Shown: positions 7,560 through 16,254 of the stretch, piece by piece
Numbering within the stretch: the stretch's first letter is position 1
How the letters are laid out: the number at the start of each line of letters is the position of its first letter
Assembly (NCBI GenBank): GCA_023957115.1
Contig: JAMLHN010000003.1
Span: 126,927 to 190,926 of the forward strand
Direction: 5' to 3'
From: Thermomicrobiales bacterium
Lineage (GTDB): Bacteria > Chloroflexota > Chloroflexia > Thermomicrobiales > UBA6265
DNA: 64,000 bases
Program-made: the position numbers and the translations under genes
Notes under the pieces: model-generated
The model's input: only the letters and a program-made list of their open reading frames with translations
Database searches by the model: none
Told to the model about the DNA's origin: nothing

Positions 7560-8549
7560 ATGTCTCAAGCCCAGGATGTAACCCTTACCGAATCCCCCCT
7601 CGGCGGTCCGCTTCCGACGGGCACCGGCGTGACTCTGGGGGACGGGACGGCGAAACAATATCGCTCACTCTGGAGCAATGCCTGGCGCCAGTTCCGCATG
7701 CACCGCCTGGCAGTGGCCGGGCTCGTCGTGATCGTGTTCATCACGGTAGCCTGTTTTGTCGGCACCATGATCTATCCCCGCGGTATCGACGACATCGACT
7801 TTCTGATGACCAGCGCCTCGCCTTCGTCCACCTATCCCTTCGGAACCGATGCGCTCGGCCAGGACATTCTGGCGCGCATTCTCTGGGGCGGTCGAATCTC
7901 CCTGTCGGTTGGGTTCCTGTCGGCGTTGGTGGCAATCTCAGTGGGCACCCTGGTTGGAGCGTCGGCCGGATTCTTCGGTGGCGCGACCGACGGGTTCTTG
8001 ATGCGGTTGACCGATCTCTTCATCTGCCTGCCGCAATTGCCGCTCTTGTTGCTGATCAGCTTTCTCTATCGCGAGAAGGTCTACCGGTGGGCCGACGCGC
8101 AGTTCGGGGACGGAAATATCGGGATCTTCTTGCTGATCATCCTTGTCATCGCGGTGCTGAACTGGATGTCGACCGCGCGACTGGTACGTGCCGAATTTCT
8201 GCGTCTGAAAGAGAAGGAGTTCGTCGAAGCGGCCCGTTCGATCGGCGCCCGGCAAACGACTCTCATGTTCAAGCACATTCTGCCGAACGTGCTGAGCCAG
8301 ATCATCGTCGCGGCGACGCTCTCGGTCGGCGCGGCCATCATTACCGAATCGACGCTTTCGTTTCTCGGTCTTGGGTTCCCGTCCGATGTTCCAACCTGGG
8401 GGCGGATGCTCTTCGAGGCACAATCGTACTTCCAGTTTTATCCCTATCAGGCGCTCTTCCCGGGCATGGTCATCTTCCTGACCGTTCTTTCGATCAACTA
8501 CATCGGCGACGGTCTGCGCGATGCGCTCGATCCCCGCAAGACGAGGTAA
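7560..8549 (+). CDS. ABC transporter permease, DppC/OppC type
   Basis: This 329-residue partner permease has the OppC N-terminal domain (SNAWRQFRMHRLAVAGLVVIVFITV), the FGTDALGQDILARILWGGRISLSVG motif that defines DppC proteins, and an EAA loop (EAARSIGARQTTLMFKHILPNVL). It ends SFLGLGFPSDVPTWGRML...PGMVIFLTVLSINYIGDGLRDALDPR, the usual C-terminus. AAGGTCGGGAG precedes the ATG. An inverted pair of heptad arrays begins 5 bp after its stop. Confidence 0.95.
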   Translation: MSQAQDVTLTESPLGGPLPTGTGVTLGDGTAKQYRSLWSNAWRQFRMHRLAVAGLVVIVFITVACFVGTMIYPRGIDDIDFLMTSASPSSTYPFGTDALGQDILARILWGGRISLSVGFLSALVAISVGTLVGASAGFFGGATDGFLMRLTDLFICLPQLPLLLLISFLYREKVYRWADAQFGDGNIGIFLLIILVIAVLNWMSTARLVRAEFLRLKEKEFVEAARSIGARQTTLMFKHILPNVLSQIIVAATLSVGAAIITESTLSFLGLGFPSDVPTWGRMLFEAQSYFQFYPYQALFPGMVIFLTVLSINYIGDGLRDALDPRKTR

Positions 8550-8631
8550 CGGGCAGTTGGGCAGTAGGGAAAAGGCAATAGGCAATAGTGGGTTTCGTAC
8601 TTTTGCCTATTGCCTCTTGCCCATTGCCTAA
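8550..8631. repeat. Inverted heptad arrays forming a terminator-like hairpin
   Basis: The left half has units such as GGCAATA GGCAATA and degenerate GGGCAGT copies; the right half has TTTTGCC TATTGCC TCTTGCC CATTGCC. A perfect 12-bp stem forms between 8574-8585 and 8603-8614 with a 17-nt loop. It fills the whole space between the stop of dppC and the stop of the convergent LuxR gene. Confidence 0.7.
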
Positions 8632-9273
8632 TCACACTGCCAGCAAACCCCGGCGTGTCGCGATCGTCACCGCCTCGGTTCGGCTGGCGGCGTCGAGCTT
8701 GGTCAGAATCGAGCCAACGTGGAACTTCACGGTGTGCTCGCTGATGTCGAGCTGATGAGCAATGGTCTTGTTCGGAAGGCCGTTTGCGACCAGATTGAGC
8801 ACTTCCATCTCACGGGGCGTCAGGATCTCGCCGGCTGGATCGAGCGGGGCAATGACCCCGTTCCAGCGGAGCCCGGCCAACCCGGCAATCTCGGGGTCGA
8901 TGACGATCAGCCCATTGGCGACGCCCAGAACCGCCGCCACCAGCTCCGATGCATCGGCCCCGTTGCGCAGAAACGCGACCGGCCCGGTTCCCAGATCGGG
9001 CCAGTCCGATTCCGGCTCGGCGCCCAGTACGACGAATGGCGGCTGTTGGGGGAGCGCGTGCGCAAGATCGACCGCGGTCTCCAGACTCTCGTGATCGACC
9101 ACGATCGCATCGAGCTCGATCGCGCCCAGCGCTTCGTTTCCATCGAGCTGGATCACATCGATACCCGGATTGGACCGTAGCAGCACGGAAATGCCGGCAT
9201 GCACCGCCGGGTAGCCGCTGATGACGGCGACCCGGACGACGTGGTTTGCGACGGTCATTCCTGAATCGATCAT
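8632..9273 (-). CDS. LuxR-type regulator with atypical receiver
   Basis: This 213-residue NarL-like architecture has a receiver-like domain (about 12-125) and a LuxR HTH (about 148-210: LTPREMEVLNLVANGLPNKTIAHQLDISEHTVKFHVGSIL). The receiver keeps an aspartate at the phosphoacceptor place (AIVVDHES). It lacks the acidic pair after strand 1 (VAVISGYP instead of V-DDHP), and the conserved Lys of strand 5 is missing (VAFLRNG). Phosphorylation-independent control is therefore likely. It follows two HtrA-like protease genes on the same strand (25 bp gap), which suggests co-transcription. No histidine kinase is nearby. Confidence 0.85.
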   Translation of the reverse strand: MIDSGMTVANHVVRVAVISGYPAVHAGISVLLRSNPGIDVIQLDGNEALGAIELDAIVVDHESLETAVDLAHALPQQPPFVVLGAEPESDWPDLGTGPVAFLRNGADASELVAAVLGVANGLIVIDPEIAGLAGLRWNGVIAPLDPAGEILTPREMEVLNLVANGLPNKTIAHQLDISEHTVKFHVGSILTKLDAASRTEAVTIATRRGLLAV

Positions 9274-9298
9274 GGTACCGCCAGTATGAACGAGTCGA

Positions 9299-10207
9299 TC
9301 AGCGCGGTTGCAATTGCTCGGTGGGGACGACGAAGAAGGTGCGTGGATCGCCCCCGCGTGTCAGCCCGATTTCGACCTCCTGCCCTGCTCGCACGCGAAG
9401 CATGGCCGCTGGTATCGATTCCTGATCGACGATGTCATGGCCGGCAATGGTGCGGATGACATCGCCTTGCATCAGCCCAGCGCGATCGGCCGGCGAGCCG
9501 GCCACGACGTCGGTCAAGACGAATCCGGCCGCGGTGGGACTTCCCGGGAGCTGGGCGATGACCCCATTCACCCCGAGATAGGCATGTGCCCCGCCCGGTA
9601 CCAGGCCCGCGACGAAGCGCTCGACGGTGACCGAGGGGATGGCCATACCCATCCGGCCGGCCACCATCACATTGATACCGAGCACCCGGCCCTCGATATC
9701 GATGAGCGGTCCACCCGAGTTCCCCGGCCCGATGCGGGCATCCATTTGCAGCAGATCGCCGGTTTGGAGTCCCTTCTCGGTCGCGGTCTGCCCGGCGGCG
9801 CAGATGATGCCGGCGGTCAACATATCGACCTGACCGTACGGATGCCCGATGCTGACGACCAACTGCCCAGGACGAACCCGTGACGAATCGCCGATTTCCG
9901 CTGCCGGCAGATCGGTTGCATCGACCTCGACCAGGGCGAGATCCCGTTCCGCGTTTCGCGCTGAAACATGACCGTCGAACTGGCGACCGTCGCTCAGAAC
10001 GATTTGCAGGGTGTTGCTTCGCCCGGCAACATGGTTATTGGTGATGATCAGGCCGTCCGGTCGCCAGATGGTTCCGGCGCCGTTCCCGTTGCCACGGTAG
10101 ACCTGCACGACCGAGTGGCGGGTGCGCTCGTAGAGTGCGGCGAGCTCGGCATCGACGGCCGCATGCCCCCCGAACCGGCTCTGAATATCTGGAATGGTTG
10201 CAGTCAC
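9299..10207 (-). CDS. HtrA-like serine protease with one PDZ domain
   Basis: This 302-residue S1C protease-fold protein has the triad visible as His in TNNHVAG, Asp in ERDLALVEVD and Ser in GPGNSGGPL. A PDZ domain spans about 205-295 (GSPADRAGLMQGDVIRTIAGHDI). No signal peptide or membrane helix is present, unlike DegP/DegS, so it is probably cytoplasmic or non-classically exported. It lies between a second HtrA-like gene upstream (79 bp, with heptad repeats in the gap) and the LuxR gene. Its role is likely protein quality control or regulated proteolysis. Confidence 0.9.
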   Translation of the reverse strand: MTATIPDIQSRFGGHAAVDAELAALYERTRHSVVQVYRGNGNGAGTIWRPDGLIITNNHVAGRSNTLQIVLSDGRQFDGHVSARNAERDLALVEVDATDLPAAEIGDSSRVRPGQLVVSIGHPYGQVDMLTAGIICAAGQTATEKGLQTGDLLQMDARIGPGNSGGPLIDIEGRVLGINVMVAGRMGMAIPSVTVERFVAGLVPGGAHAYLGVNGVIAQLPGSPTAAGFVLTDVVAGSPADRAGLMQGDVIRTIAGHDIVDQESIPAAMLRVRAGQEVEIGLTRGGDPRTFFVVPTEQLQPR

Positions 10208-10228
10208 ACGTGATTCCTTAATTGTGGG

Positions 10229-10280
10229 CTTGAGTCTTGGGCCCTGAGCATTGAGAAAGAATCCAGCTCAGGACTCAGGA
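10229..10280. repeat. Heptad arrays between the two htrA-like genes
   Basis: Plus-strand units CTTGAGT CTTGGGC CCTGAGC ATTGAGA (10229-10256) face CTCAGGA CTCAGGA (10267-10280), giving an imperfect inverted repeat just past the stop codon of the upstream protease gene (10287-10289). Confidence 0.55.
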
Positions 10281-10286
10281 CTCGTT

Positions 10287-11210
10287 TCAGGCCCGCTCAC
10301 CGGCAACGATGCTCCTGACGGTCAGCTCACCGCCGCGGATGACCTCGATCTCGATCGGCTGACCGACGACATCCCCGCTGAGCTGCTCCATGAGCTGATC
10401 GACCGAGCCAACCGGGGCGCCGCCGACCCGAACGATGATGTCGCCGATCAGAAGCCCTTGCTGCTCGGCAGGACCGCCGGATTCGAGCCCGACGATGACG
10501 AGGGCGCGTTTGCTGGGAAGATCCAGCGATGCCGACATCTGATCGTTGACGGCCACCGCCTGCGCGCTCACGCCGAGGAACCCGCGACGCACCTTGCCGT
10601 GTTGTTGCAGGGAGGTGACGACCCGGTCGATGACCTCGTTCGGCAGGGTGAACCCGCTGCCGCGTCCCATCGTCGATGAGTTCAGCCCGAGCACGTCGCC
10701 CCAGGCATCGACCAGCGGCCCGCCCGAAAATCCCGGCAGCATGGCCGCATCGGTCTTCAGGAACCGGCCGAGATGCTTGCTCCGAGGGTCGTTGACATTG
10801 CGTCCACCGACCATGCCGATGACGCCCAGGGACGCCATGGGACCGGATTTCCCCGGACGCCCAACCGCCAGCACGAGCTGGCCAACTTTTGGTTCGTGCG
10901 TTGCCCTGGGCGCCGGAGTGAGCTGCTCGCCGTCGATCGACAGGAGGACGAGGTCGGTATTCGGATCGCGGCCGACGATACTCGAGCCGACATGCCGGCC
11001 ATCGGGAAGGTCGATATGGATATCGTCTTCCTTTTCGACGACATGGTTCGCGCTTACGATCAGCCCGGATGCAGTCCAGACGATGCCGGTCGCCGGCATA
11101 CGCTGGCGTCCATAGACGGTGACAACGCCGGCCGATGCCGTTTCGACGGCATTTGCCAGATCGTCGGAAAGACTGGCCAATACGCTCGGCGTTGCAGTGG
11201 ATTCGCTCAT
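10287..11210 (-). CDS. HtrA-like serine protease paralog with altered serine motif
   Basis: This 307-residue protein starts at ATG 11210 (MSESTATPSVL); a longer in-frame extension upstream looks non-coding. The triad is His in SANHVV, Asp in NTDLVLLSID and Ser in LPGFSGGPLVD. The residue before the serine-glycine pair is Phe instead of the usual Asn of GNSGG, which may change the oxyanion hole. One PDZ domain lies at about 210-305 (GGPAEQQGLLIGDIIVRVGG). There is no signal peptide. It is the first gene of a likely three-gene unit with the second protease and LuxR regulator. It is related to, but clearly diverged from, its neighbour. Confidence 0.88.
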   Translation of the reverse strand: MSESTATPSVLASLSDDLANAVETASAGVVTVYGRQRMPATGIVWTASGLIVSANHVVEKEDDIHIDLPDGRHVGSSIVGRDPNTDLVLLSIDGEQLTPAPRATHEPKVGQLVLAVGRPGKSGPMASLGVIGMVGGRNVNDPRSKHLGRFLKTDAAMLPGFSGGPLVDAWGDVLGLNSSTMGRGSGFTLPNEVIDRVVTSLQQHGKVRRGFLGVSAQAVAVNDQMSASLDLPSKRALVIVGLESGGPAEQQGLLIGDIIVRVGGAPVGSVDQLMEQLSGDVVGQPIEIEVIRGGELTVRSIVAGERA

Positions 11211-11373
11211 AGTGATGCTCTCCGTGATTCGAGTCTGAGCTGTTTGCTCGTTGGAACCAATCGTAGGCGGCGGGCGTTCTTGCTCCAACTGGAGGGATGG
11301 CGAACCGCATCCTGACCATTTGGGGAGGGTATGCTTAGCGCCAGCATTTGCGGTTGCTGGAAGGGACCCGCGG

Positions 11374-12549
11374 TTGAAGGTCGAAACATTTACGCTCGAA
11401 CGGTGGATGAGCACCTGGGAGGTGGTGGCGAAGTTCGACATCGCCGAAAGCGGGGTCTACCCGTTGACCACCAGGGAATTGCTCGACTTTCTTCCGCCGG
11501 ACGAGCGGCAATCGGTCGAGAATCAGTTGCTGGATCTGCGGCTGGGATACAACGAGGCACGCGGCACCGCTCGACTGCGCGGTGATATCGCCGCGACATA
11601 CGAGAACGTCAATGCCGATCAGGTGCTGGTCACGACCGGTGCGATCGAAGCCAATTACCTGCTCGTCAATTCGCTGCTGGAGGCCGGAGACCATGTGATT
11701 TCGGTCTTTCCCGCCTATCAGCAGCTCTTCAGCGTGGCCAAGGCCGTAGGCTGCGAGGTCAGTCTCTGGCGCATCGTCGAGGATGGAGGGAACTACGTCT
11801 TCGATCTGGACGCGCTGGAGAAGCTTGTCACCCCGAAAACGAAGATGATTCTGATTAACACCCCGAACAATCCAACCGGGGCGTTGCTCTCCAATGACGA
11901 TCTGAAACGGATCTATGCATTGGCCGAGTCGGTCGGCGCGTGGGTCCTCTGTGACGAGGCATACCGCTGGCTCGATATTCCCGGTGGCGAGCCGCTGGCC
12001 GAGCCGATGCGCAATCTCGGACCGAGAGCGATCAGCGTCGGTACGTTTTCCAAGCCGTTTGGGTTGCCCGGTCTTCGTCTTGGCTGGATCGCCGCGACGG
12101 AAGACATCGTCAAGGCGTGTTGGAGCGCGCGCGATTTCATCTCGCTCGCGCCGTCAGGGCTCTCCGATTTGCTGGCCAGCGTGGCGCTGCGGGAGCGCGA
12201 TCAGATCGTGGCGCGCAATCATGCGATCGTGCAGCAGAATCTCGACTACGCCGAAGGGTGGTTTTCGAAACACAGTGAGCTGGCGAGCTGGAACCCGCCG
12301 CGGGGCGGATTGCTGGCATTGATGAAATACAACGTCGATCTTCCCTCGGATACTGTCGCAAATACCCTTGCGGCCGACTATTCCGTCATGCTGGCGCCTG
12401 GATCGACCTTTGGATACGAGGGGCACCTGCGCATCGGTATTGGACAGACTCCGGCGATTTTTGCCGAAGGCCTGGAGCGCACGGCGCGTTGTCTCGAGCG
12501 ATTGACGCTGGGACAGACGGCCGCGGTGGGAACGCAGGGCGCCTCGTGA
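11374..12549 (+). CDS. PLP-dependent aminotransferase, class I/II
   Basis: This 391-residue fold-type I enzyme is read from TTG 11374 (LKVETFTLERWMSTWEVVAKFDIAESGVYPL). AAGGGA lies 7 bases upstream, and the residues before ATG 11407 match the family N-terminus. The PLP lysine is in VGTFSKPFGLPGLRLGW, the NNPTG motif in INTPNNPTGALL, and the substrate arginine region in HLRIGIG. It resembles the capreomycidine-synthase/aspartate-aminotransferase-like group. Its stop overlaps the GTG of the ABC gene (GTGA), so it heads an operon with two ABC transporters. The amino acid used is unknown; a link to the exported compound is an inference. Confidence 0.9.
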   Translation: MKVETFTLERWMSTWEVVAKFDIAESGVYPLTTRELLDFLPPDERQSVENQLLDLRLGYNEARGTARLRGDIAATYENVNADQVLVTTGAIEANYLLVNSLLEAGDHVISVFPAYQQLFSVAKAVGCEVSLWRIVEDGGNYVFDLDALEKLVTPKTKMILINTPNNPTGALLSNDDLKRIYALAESVGAWVLCDEAYRWLDIPGGEPLAEPMRNLGPRAISVGTFSKPFGLPGLRLGWIAATEDIVKACWSARDFISLAPSGLSDLLASVALRERDQIVARNHAIVQQNLDYAEGWFSKHSELASWNPPRGGLLALMKYNVDLPSDTVANTLAADYSVMLAPGSTFGYEGHLRIGIGQTPAIFAEGLERTARCLERLTLGQTAAVGTQGAS

Positions 12550-13556
12550 GTCAGGCCGTGCTCGACCAAACAGCCGGCGCGCGTGCGACGACGCACGAGG
12601 ACGCCGTCATCCGCACGGTCGATTTGACCAAACGGTTCGGCTCGTTCACCGCGCTCAATCAGATCGATCTTTCGATTCCGCGTGGTGCCATCGGTCTTCT
12701 GGGACCGAACGGCGCCGGCAAGACGACCTTGATTCGTATCCTGCTCGGATTGGCGAAGCCGACGTCCGGCAGTGCCGAAGTCCTTGGGTTCAATGCATTT
12801 TCCGAGGGGATCCAGGTACGCGAGCGGGTTGGCTACATGCCCGAGGCCGAGTGCCTTCCCTCGAATGCCACGGCCGCCGATTTCGTCGGACATATGGCCG
12901 AGATGAGCGGGCTGCCCAAAACCGAAGCGCGGCAACGTGCGGCGGACGTACTCTATCAAGTCGGTCTCGACGAAGAACGCTATCGTCTGATCAAAGGCTT
13001 CTCGACCGGTATGAAACAGCGCGTGAAGCTGGCCCAGGCGATCGTGCACGATCCGTCGCTGGTCTTCCTCGACGAACCGACCGCCGGTCTCGATCCGCCC
13101 GGCCGCGACAGCATGCTGGAGCTGGTCGATCGGATCTACCGGATGATGGGGATGACAGTCGTGCTTTCCTCACACATCCTGGAGGATATCGAGCGTGTCT
13201 GCGACTACGTCGTCATCATCGACAGTGGGCAGCTTGCGCTGGCGCAACGAATCGGCGGTACACCGGCGGAAGGGGCCCAACTCTCGATTCAGATCGATGG
13301 TAATCCTGATCAGTTCATCCAGCGACTGCACGCGCTGGGAATCGACGATGCCCGGCAACGTGACCGGATGACCGGTCTCCCGGAAATCGTCATTCGCCAT
13401 CCGAGCGACAGGGTTTACGATGCCGTGCGCGATATCGCCGTCGAGCTCGATGTTCCGATTGTCTCGATGACCGGGCGAACCCGCTCGCTCGAAGATCTCT
13501 ACTTGCAGGCTGTTGGCGCGTCCGCGCTCGACGCAGACATGTACGGAGGGGTGTGA
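12546..13556 (+). CDS. ABC exporter ATP-binding protein (pair 1)
   Basis: This 336-residue protein starts at GTG 12546, overlapping the aminotransferase stop. Walker A is GPNGAGKTT at 53-61, signature FSTGMKQR, Walker B LVFLDEPTAGLD, and switch histidine in SSHILED. About 100 C-terminal residues follow the nucleotide-binding domain, as in BcrA/CcmA-like drug and lipid exporters. The permease gene begins two bases after the stop. It probably powers export or ABC-2 type membrane remodelling. Confidence 0.92.
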   Translation: MSQAVLDQTAGARATTHEDAVIRTVDLTKRFGSFTALNQIDLSIPRGAIGLLGPNGAGKTTLIRILLGLAKPTSGSAEVLGFNAFSEGIQVRERVGYMPEAECLPSNATAADFVGHMAEMSGLPKTEARQRAADVLYQVGLDEERYRLIKGFSTGMKQRVKLAQAIVHDPSLVFLDEPTAGLDPPGRDSMLELVDRIYRMMGMTVVLSSHILEDIERVCDYVVIIDSGQLALAQRIGGTPAEGAQLSIQIDGNPDQFIQRLHALGIDDARQRDRMTGLPEIVIRHPSDRVYDAVRDIAVELDVPIVSMTGRTRSLEDLYLQAVGASALDADMYGGV

Positions 13557-13557
13557 G

Positions 13558-14460
13558 ATGGCCGATTCGTCCATGACCACTCAGCAGACTCCCCGCGCCT
13601 TCGGCGAGGTCTACGATCGCGGATATCAGCATTACACCGGACCGCGTCTGGGCCGGGCGCATGCCTTCCGGGCATTGACCGGCTATTCGATGAAACGGGC
13701 GCTGGGCGCTAAGAAGCGTTGGACCGCGAAGGTGGTCCCCGTCATTCTCTATGTCGCCGTCGCGTTGCTGGTCATCATTCCACTTGGCATTCAAGGGTTC
13801 ATCGACGCGGCCGAGATTCTGCAGTACTGGGACTTCTTCAGTGTCGCCTGGTTGATTCTGGGCGTGTTCGTAGCAACCGTCGCGCCGGAGATGCTGTGTG
13901 GCGACCGGCGTGAGAAAACGCTGATTCTCTACTTTTCACGACCGATCACCCGGCTCGACTATCTGATGTCGAAGCTGCTGGCGACCGGACTGCTGACGCT
14001 TACGATCACGCTCGTGCCGTTGGCGTTCTTCTGGCTGGGACGCCAGTTGCTGGCCGATTCGCCGGTCCGAGCCATGCAAGACAACCTCGACGACCTCTTC
14101 AAGATCGTCATCGTGAGTGTGGTCGTCTCGGCCTATCTTGGCGCGCTTGGACTCGTCGTGTCGGCCTTCACGAGCCGCAAAGCGATCGCGGTCGGCGTCA
14201 TCGTGGTGGCCTTCCTCTTCTCCTCTGCACTTGCGGGGGTGCTGCAAGAGGTCTTTGGCAATCCGGATCAGAAGGCTTGGTTCGCGCTCATCAGCCCTGC
14301 CCGCACGATTACTGAGTTCGTGCTGGGAATCTGGGGCCAGGTGAACTCGGATGGAGCATTCGGCAATCCATTGGAAACGTGGATCTACGGAGCAGCGATG
14401 ATCGTGATCATGCTCATCTGCTGCGCAATCATGTATTGGCGCTATGTTCCAGAAGATTAG
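13558..14460 (+). CDS. ABC-2 type permease (pair 1)
   Basis: This 300-residue protein starts at ATG 13558 after GGAGGGG. A hydrophilic N-terminus with FGEVYDRGYQHYTGPRLGR is followed by six hydrophobic segments, among them VVPVILYVAVALLVIIPLG and ITLVPLAFFWLG, ending near MIVIMLICCAIMYW. The segment GDRREKTLILYFSRPITRLDYLMSKLL is the typical ABC-2 cytosolic loop. Its last 17 bases overlap the next ATPase gene. Confidence 0.88.
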   Translation: MADSSMTTQQTPRAFGEVYDRGYQHYTGPRLGRAHAFRALTGYSMKRALGAKKRWTAKVVPVILYVAVALLVIIPLGIQGFIDAAEILQYWDFFSVAWLILGVFVATVAPEMLCGDRREKTLILYFSRPITRLDYLMSKLLATGLLTLTITLVPLAFFWLGRQLLADSPVRAMQDNLDDLFKIVIVSVVVSAYLGALGLVVSAFTSRKAIAVGVIVVAFLFSSALAGVLQEVFGNPDQKAWFALISPARTITEFVLGIWGQVNSDGAFGNPLETWIYGAAMIVIMLICCAIMYWRYVPED

Positions 14461-15481
14461 GCGCAAATTCGAAGGCGAGCCTCCTGCTCAGCGCGGAGGT
14501 CCGACGGCTGGGGGAGGTCCGATGGCGGCTGCCGATCCGTCGCGGCCTGTCGCCATCATGTCCGATACACCAACTATCGTGCTCGATCACGTTTCCAAGT
14601 GGTATGGGGATCTGGTGGCGGTCTCCGATCTCTCGTTCAGTATTGGGCCGGGCGTGACGGCCCTGCTCGGTCCGAACGGGTCTGGTAAATCCACGACGCT
14701 CAAGATGATCTGCGGACTCCTCGGCCCTTCTACCGGCGCCATCACCATCGATGGTCTCCCGGCGCGAGGAGATTCAAAGGCGTATCGAAATCTCGGCGTC
14801 GTGCTCGATATCGAACAGGTCTATCCGTACTTGAGTGGGCGCGAGTTCGTCCGGATGAACGCGCAGCTGCAGAAGTTGCCCGATGTCGATGCCGCCACCG
14901 AGCGGGCACTGGCGATTGTCGAGATGACCGATGCCGCTAACCGCAAGGTCGGCGGCTATTCCAAGGGTATGCGCCAGCGGATCAAGCTGGCGGGCGCGCT
15001 GGTGCACGATCCAAATGTGGTTCTGATGGACGAGCCCCTCAATGGGACGGATCCGGAGCAACGCGCTCATATGATCCGGCTGATGTGGGAGCTCGGACGG
15101 CAAGGGAAGACCTTGCTGGTCTCCTCCCATGTGCTCTCCGAGGTCGAGCGGTTCGCCGAGAACATTATCGTCATCATCAATGGCAAGCTCGGCGCGGCCG
15201 GCAACTATCGAACCATCCGCGAGCGGATCGACAATCACCCGCATATCGTGCGATTGGGCGCTAACGAGCCACGCAAGCTGGCTTCGGCGCTGGTGACCCT
15301 CCCGCAGATCAGCTCCGTGCGGATCGACAAGGACGGTCGTGTGTTCGTCGAAACCGGGGAGCTGCGGGACTTCTACCGGATGGTGCCCCGATTGGCAAAA
15401 GAGCAGAACGTTCGCCTGACCGAGCTGCAGGCGGCGGATGAATCGCTCGAGTCGGTCTTCTCATATCTGGTCGAGCGATAG
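14444..15481 (+). CDS. ABC exporter ATP-binding protein (pair 2)
   Basis: This 345-residue protein has Walker A GPNGSGKST at 76-84, signature YSKGMRQR, Walker B VVLMDEPLNGTD (Thr in place of Leu in the D-loop) and SSHVLSE. The first 40 residues are not conserved in the family; an internal ATG at 14561 (MSDTPTIV) is an alternative start that would also abolish the overlap with the permease. The C-terminal domain runs from about 265. It is paralogous to the ATPase at 12546 but not close to it. Confidence 0.9.
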   Translation: MFQKIRRKFEGEPPAQRGGPTAGGGPMAAADPSRPVAIMSDTPTIVLDHVSKWYGDLVAVSDLSFSIGPGVTALLGPNGSGKSTTLKMICGLLGPSTGAITIDGLPARGDSKAYRNLGVVLDIEQVYPYLSGREFVRMNAQLQKLPDVDAATERALAIVEMTDAANRKVGGYSKGMRQRIKLAGALVHDPNVVLMDEPLNGTDPEQRAHMIRLMWELGRQGKTLLVSSHVLSEVERFAENIIVIINGKLGAAGNYRTIRERIDNHPHIVRLGANEPRKLASALVTLPQISSVRIDKDGRVFVETGELRDFYRMVPRLAKEQNVRLTELQAADESLESVFSYLVER

Positions 15482-15489
15482 GAACGACG

Positions 15490-16248
15490 ATGGCAAGCGC
15501 GCTCTGGCGACCACTCCCCGTATTCATGTTGACGATCCGCCAGTTCTTTGGCGGAAAGTCGGTCTGGGTGGTGGCCGTTCTGGCATTCCTGCCGGCGCTG
15601 TTCGGCATGATCTACTGGTTCGATAGCGGAGACAACCCACCCGCGTACTTCCTCGCGGAGAATATCTACCGGCCGCTGGTCATTGCGACCCTGTTGCCGA
15701 TCACGGTGTTGATCCTCGCGACCGGGGCGCTGGGCAACGAGATCGAGGATGCCACCCTGCCGTATCTCACCCTCAAACCGATCAGCCGGTTGCGCATTGT
15801 GTTCGAGAAGCTGCTGGCGACCCTGGTCGTGAGTCTGCCAATCATTCTCGGCGGATTGCTGACCACCTATCTGATCGTCTTCCGGGGCGACGCTGGTGAA
15901 TCCGAGAGCCTGTCCTTCCTCTGGGCGCTGCTGGCCAGCGCCGCTGCTGGAATCGTGGCCTATGGCGCGGTCTTCCTGCTGGTCAGCCTGTTCGTTGCAC
16001 GCGCGCTCCTGGTCGGTATCGTCTATGCGCTGGTTTGGGAAAGTCTGCTCGGGCGATTTCTGACCGGTCTCAAGATCGTTTCGATCCGGCACTATACGGA
16101 ATCGATTCTGGTCGGTATGGCGGACGATCGGGACATTGCGCTCACGGGGGCGACCGGGGTCGCGACGTCCGTTGTCGTGATCGTGGCCGTCGTCATCGCG
16201 GCGATGCTGATCTCGACCTGGCGCCTGCGCAATCTCAATCTCGAATAA
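15490..16248 (+). CDS. ABC-2 type permease (pair 2)
   Basis: This 252-residue protein with six predicted helices begins MASALWRPLPVFMLTIRQFFGGKSVWVVAVLAFLPALFG, which resembles the ABC-2 N-terminus. It carries the conserved loop EDATLPYLTLKPISRLRIVFEKLLATL. The start is 8 bp after the ATPase stop. It completes a five-gene operon. Two ATPase-permease pairs in one operon may assemble as one heteromeric exporter. Confidence 0.88.
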   Translation: MASALWRPLPVFMLTIRQFFGGKSVWVVAVLAFLPALFGMIYWFDSGDNPPAYFLAENIYRPLVIATLLPITVLILATGALGNEIEDATLPYLTLKPISRLRIVFEKLLATLVVSLPIILGGLLTTYLIVFRGDAGESESLSFLWALLASAAAGIVAYGAVFLLVSLFVARALLVGIVYALVWESLLGRFLTGLKIVSIRHYTESILVGMADDRDIALTGATGVATSVVVIVAVVIAAMLISTWRLRNLNLE

Positions 16249-16254
16249 TGCCCG

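Noticed and set aside
10287..11441. Longer form of the second HtrA-like protein starting at 11441
   Set aside because: The extra residues lack family similarity and overlap the start of the divergent aminotransferase gene; ATG 11210 is better.
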